Translations under genes and position numbers: made by a program | NCBI RefSeq assembly: GCF_900114345.1 | Contig: NZ_FOZJ01000003.1 | Span: 744,001 to 808,000, forward strand | Direction of reading: 5' to 3' | From: Microbacterium sp. cf046 | GTDB lineage: Bacteria > Actinomycetota > Actinomycetes > Actinomycetales > Microbacteriaceae | Length of the DNA: 64,000 nucleotides | Notes under the pieces: model-generated | Told to the model about the DNA's origin: nothing | Seen by the model: the letters and a program-made list of their open reading frames with translations, nothing else | The model's database searches: none | In this document: positions 61,561 to 64,000 of the stretch, in pieces | Layout of the letters: each line of letters starts with the position of its first letter | How positions within the stretch are numbered: the first letter of the stretch is position 1

Positions 61561-62052
61561 TCATCCGCCCTGGCCCAAATCGGCGGGTCGGTTCCCGCGG
61601 CGCTCGACGCGGCGCTGGTCTGCCAGATGCGCTCGGTGGAGCGCTTGCAGCGCACGCGCGGTGGTCGACGGACCCGGATTCACGACGCACACCCAGCCGT
61701 ATGCGCCGTAGCTCGGGTGCGGCAGGAACGAATCCGTCTGGGAGAAATCGATGTCCCTTTCCGAGATCGACTCCGGACGATACCCGACAAGATCGGCGAA
61801 CTGCTCGGATCCGACGTGAATGTTCAGACGCCACCGCTCCGCGTCATCCAGGAGCGACTGGGCGTCATCGGGGTAGTTCTTCGTGACGATCGTTGCGTAG
61901 GGCTGACGGTTGCTCGGAACCCTCCCGTCAGGCGCGTAGTAGAAGAAGTGATCGCCCCAGGAGATCTCGGGATGGTCGCTTCCCGCCTCCGGCGCCAGTT
62001 CGAGCACCCCGTCGAAGTTCCGCAGCTCGGAGAGGATCTGGTCCAAACTCAT
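61561..62052 (-). CDS. DUF6194 family protein
   Basis: 163 aa. The conserved ISWGDHFFYYAPDGRVP then QPYATIVTKNYPDD and WRLNIHVG match the DUF6194 family, found mostly in actinobacteria. No membrane segment; function unknown. ATG 62052; the upstream side shows no clear ribosome site. The 102 bases between the ThrE stop and its stop hold nothing clear. Confidence 0.8.
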   Translation of the reverse strand: MSLDQILSELRNFDGVLELAPEAGSDHPEISWGDHFFYYAPDGRVPSNRQPYATIVTKNYPDDAQSLLDDAERWRLNIHVGSEQFADLVGYRPESISERDIDFSQTDSFLPHPSYGAYGWVCVVNPGPSTTARALQALHRAHLADQRRVERRGNRPADLGQGG

Positions 62053-62159
62053 GCGTCAAGTCTGACCTCGACCTGGCGCTTGCGATACAGCTCGGCCCGG
62101 GCTGACCGCCGATGTCGATCCCTGCCCGCGTGCTGACGAGCGCGTCTGGGACGTGGAAT

Positions 62160-62196
62160 GGGTCGGCGTCGCACCTCCCCAGTGCGACGCCGACCC
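62160..62196. terminator. Perfect 15-bp hairpin in the gap at 62053-62344
   Basis: 62160-62174 pairs perfectly with 62182-62196 around a 7-base loop, without a T run. It lies between divergent genes, so it is not an obvious terminator for either; it could end an unannotated transcript or be a protein site. The remainder of this 292-base gap shows no gene. Confidence 0.55.
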
Positions 62197-62344
62197 GTGT
62201 GCTGGAACGAGCAGCCACACGGAGTGGCGGGTATGTGTGAACACTCCGTGTCTCTAGGACGCGGCGAACCGCAATCCATTACGCGAGAACAAGAGACCGA
62301 CCGCGCGTGGCATTCGGTGCGACTGAGGCGGGATGCTGGTTCTC

Positions 62345-62650
62345 ATGACTGAGCAGCGGAAGTTCCGCACTGTGGTCGCCGTGGACCGTCAGGGCCGGAC
62401 GCACGTGCCGATTCCGTTCGACCCGGACGAGGCCTGGGGTCCCAAGCATCGTCATCACGTTGCCGGGTCCGTCGCGGGCCGGCCCATGCGCGGCGTCATC
62501 GAGGCTGCGCTCGATGGGCCGGTGATCGTATTGGGGCCGGCCTGGTGCCGCACTCCGCTCGCTGACGGTGCCGAGGTGGATGCCGTACTCCAGCCTGAGG
62601 GACCGCAGCGCGCCGACCTCGTAGAAGGAGCGTCCGTGACACGGCGTTGA
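62345..62650 (+). CDS. DUF1905 domain protein
   Basis: 101 aa beta-rich small protein. Conserved VPIPFDPDEAWGPKHRHHV, GSVAGRPMRG, VIVLGPAWCRTP and DAVLQPEGPQR match DUF1905, a small barrel domain of unknown role often paired with YdeI/OmdA-like parts, which are absent here. ATG 62345; an in-frame ATG at 62333 adds four residues. Confidence 0.8.
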   Translation: MTEQRKFRTVVAVDRQGRTHVPIPFDPDEAWGPKHRHHVAGSVAGRPMRGVIEAALDGPVIVLGPAWCRTPLADGAEVDAVLQPEGPQRADLVEGASVTRR

Positions 62651-62767
62651 CGTTCCACCACGCCGCACTTCGGCTCATGGATCGACGCGTGAGTCCTCCT
62701 GACGAGGCAACGACCTGCGCCAGATGATGTTCACTTGCCGTCCATCGTCACTCGAATCGGCGCCCAG

Positions 62768-62773
62768 TAGCTT
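62768..62773 (+). promoter_or_regulatory. Leaderless -10 for the small acidic protein gene
   Basis: TAGCTT ends six bases before ATG 62780. Confidence 0.48.
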
Positions 62774-62779
62774 CGTGGC

Positions 62780-62935
62780 ATGAGCGACCACACTCCTGAT
62801 CCCTATCTCACGCAGACCGGATACGACGCAGACGCAGTCACCGCCGACGATTTCGACGAAGACGACTTCGAGAACGAATTGGACGACGTCGACGACGAAC
62901 TCGGTATCGAAGAGGAACGCGCCCGCGAGCGCTGA
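62780..62935 (+). CDS. Small highly acidic protein
   Basis: 51 aa, starting MSDHTPDPYLTQTGYDADAV. About 22 of 51 residues are Asp or Glu, in runs such as DDFDEDDFENELDDVDDELG, followed by a short basic end (ERARER). No Cys, no membrane segment. The start is backed by a leaderless-type -10. The strong coding bias toward Asp codons and the clean promoter argue that it is real. It may be a DNA-mimic or protein-binding tail-like peptide (speculative). Confidence 0.65.
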   Translation: MSDHTPDPYLTQTGYDADAVTADDFDEDDFENELDDVDDELGIEEERARER

Positions 62936-63042
62936 CCGGGTCTGCTCCGGCCGCACGACGGACCTCTTCTGAGATGGCTTGACGGACGGCAGCGGGTGCA
63001 GCATCCGGAGCTCCGAGCAATGCAACTGAGCCGGAGGCGATC

Positions 63043-63486
63043 CTATGCAGATTGCGCTGCGGCCGCGAACTCCGGGAGGATGCCGTCCCACCCAGCGCGG
63101 TTCCGGTGCACCCAGCGCTCGCCGTCCGCGCCGAGTCGTTCCCAGCCGGAGTGCACGATGTCGACCCGGGAACCTGCATCACCGACGTCGGTGAAGGTGA
63201 TCTCGACATCCGTGGCATCCGAAGCGTCCCAATGGATATGCCAGGTGTAGCAAAAGCGATGCTTCGGTTCCCACGTGGTGATCTCGCCCCACTCGTGGGT
63301 CTCACCGGTCGAGGTGCGCTCGAACAGCCGGCCGCCCAGTCTCGGCTCGAGAACGATGTCTGCGTTCGGATCGGCACTGACCGTGTGCTCCCGCGGCCAC
63401 CAGAGCTTGGCCTTGCCCGTGAAGGTGTCGAAGGCATGGTCGGCGCTGCAGGCGAGCTCTACAGAGATCGTGATCGGCTCAATCAT
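63043..63486 (-). CDS. AHSA1/SRPBCC-domain protein
   Basis: 147 aa. The SRPBCC (START-like) fold of the AHSA1 group is seen in SVELACSADHAFDTFT, LEPRLGGRLFERT, and SRVDIVHSGWERLG. These bind hydrophobic ligands; the target is unknown. Start ATG 63486 overlaps the ArsR stop by eight bases. SRPBCC-ArsR operons are common in actinobacteria, with the regulator controlling its partners. Confidence 0.88.
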   Translation of the reverse strand: MIEPITISVELACSADHAFDTFTGKAKLWWPREHTVSADPNADIVLEPRLGGRLFERTSTGETHEWGEITTWEPKHRFCYTWHIHWDASDATDVEITFTDVGDAGSRVDIVHSGWERLGADGERWVHRNRAGWDGILPEFAAAAQSA

Positions 63487-63814
63487 CCTGCGCTCTCTCA
63501 ACGACGTCTGGGGTGTTCTCAGCCACAAGTCGAAATCGTGCGGCGACATCCCCCCACACCCGTTCAAGGTACGCCTGAACCGCCTCAAGTCCTTCGCGTC
63601 TGAGGTGGTAGATGTGCCGAGTACCCTGGCGTTCCTCCGAAACGAAACCAGCGTCGCTCAGCAACCGCAGGTGGCGCGACACCGCCGGGCGGCTGATGGG
63701 CAGCGCATCCGCAAGTTCGTGCACCGCGAGATCACGGGTTCCGAGAAGTCGCAGAATCTCCCGACGGTTCCCGTCCGCGAGAGCGTCGAACGGGTCTCCA
63801 GCGGCTTCAGGCAC
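63479..63814 (-). CDS. ArsR-family regulator
   Basis: 111 aa from GTG 63814. Winged helix: DPFDALADGNRREILRLLG, then LADALPISRPAVSRHLRLLS and the wing RQGTRHIYHLRREGL. No ArsR metal-binding ELCVC motif, so it probably senses something other than arsenic. An ATG at 63841 would add nine residues. It sits between two SRPBCC genes with overlaps on both sides. Confidence 0.88.
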   Translation of the reverse strand: MPEAAGDPFDALADGNRREILRLLGTRDLAVHELADALPISRPAVSRHLRLLSDAGFVSEERQGTRHIYHLRREGLEAVQAYLERVWGDVAARFRLVAENTPDVVERAQDD

Positions 63815-64000
63815 CCGACTCAGCGCGTTTCTTGAGCCCATTGGCGAACTGCTTGAACGATGGACCCAGATCAGGGATCGACTTCCAGATCGCACCCAGC
63901 AACGGTCCGGTGTATTCCTCGCGGATCGTGAACTCGGTCGCCTCGCCCACGGGGGTCAGAGTGAACGTGCGCTCGCCCTTGAAGAGGCCCAAAGGTGCAC
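63807..64000 (-). CDS. SRPBCC-family protein (N-terminus outside window)
   Basis: The last ~64 residues of a START-like protein, including LFKGERTFTLTPVGEATEFT and EEYTGPLLGAIW, continue beyond the window edge. It is the upstream gene of the SRPBCC-ArsR-AHSA1 operon; its stop lies inside the ArsR start region. Function unknown. Confidence 0.82.
   Translation of the reverse strand, partial: APLGLFKGERTFTLTPVGEATEFTIREEYTGPLLGAIWKSIPDLGPSFKQFANGLKKRAESGA

Overview
The window is high-GC actinobacterial chromosome, most like Microbacteriaceae and probably Microbacterium. This rests on codon use, Gly-Asp-Ala-rich proteins, GTG starts, many leaderless promoters, cydABDC order, a LysE/LysG pair, and actinobacterial families such as DUF6457, DUF3105 and deazaflavin-type nitroreductases. 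No tRNA, rRNA, insertion sequence, phage or CRISPR array was recognised. Genes are tightly packed and no gene-free stretch exceeds about 300 bases. Identifications come from reading motifs only; no database search was run.

Layout. 1-3955: a TetR repressor (cut by the edge) divergent from a catabolic set (short-chain dehydrogenase, Rossmann reductase-like protein, acyl-CoA ligase). 4092-5227: rplK-rplA. 5484-17953: accessory genes lying between the two ribosomal pairs: a LuxR-type regulator, PQ-loop protein, nitronate monooxygenase, HxlR regulator divergent from an acyl-CoA dehydrogenase, acylphosphatase, LysE/LysG amino-acid export, a quinone-oxidoreductase-like protein, a MarR-controlled drug pump, a YqaJ-type nuclease and a pterin dehydratase fused to a glyoxalase-like domain. 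17978-19246: rplJ-rplL with an L10-type leader, attenuator and terminator.

19252-27285: a sugar locus with a beta-propeller glycosidase, LacI repressor, AglEFG-like ABC importer without its ATPase, and a GH36 alpha-galactosidase. It is best read as uptake and hydrolysis of raffinose-type oligosaccharides. 27329-37009: a P-type ATPase, small membrane proteins, a DUF305/DUF3105 pair, a Bcr/CflA-type pump, two tandem deazaflavin-type nitroreductases, a PAP2 phosphatase and a HerA-like ATPase.

37077-42662: a molybdenum block: an FdhF/YdeP-type oxidoreductase, DUF6457-mobA, moeA and fdhD. A second molybdopterin enzyme, membrane anchored, lies at 53309. 44977-51608: cytochrome bd oxidase and its assembly transporter (cydA, cydB, cydD, cydC), preceded by a cysteine-rich helix-turn-helix regulator that may sense oxygen or redox through an Fe-S cluster. 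51629-64000: a GNAT enzyme, a RIO-type kinase with a 17-codon leader ORF, a Ser/Thr kinase, a ClC channel, an epoxide hydrolase, a ThrE-type exporter, DUF6194 and DUF1905 proteins, a small acidic protein, and an SRPBCC-ArsR-AHSA1 operon.

The clearest cross-cutting signal is regulatory. About fifteen genes have a TANNNT hexamer 5 to 7 bases before the start codon, the signature of leaderless transcripts. Several operators can be matched to adjacent regulators: TetR, MarR in tandem, LacI in a helically phased pair, and LysG.
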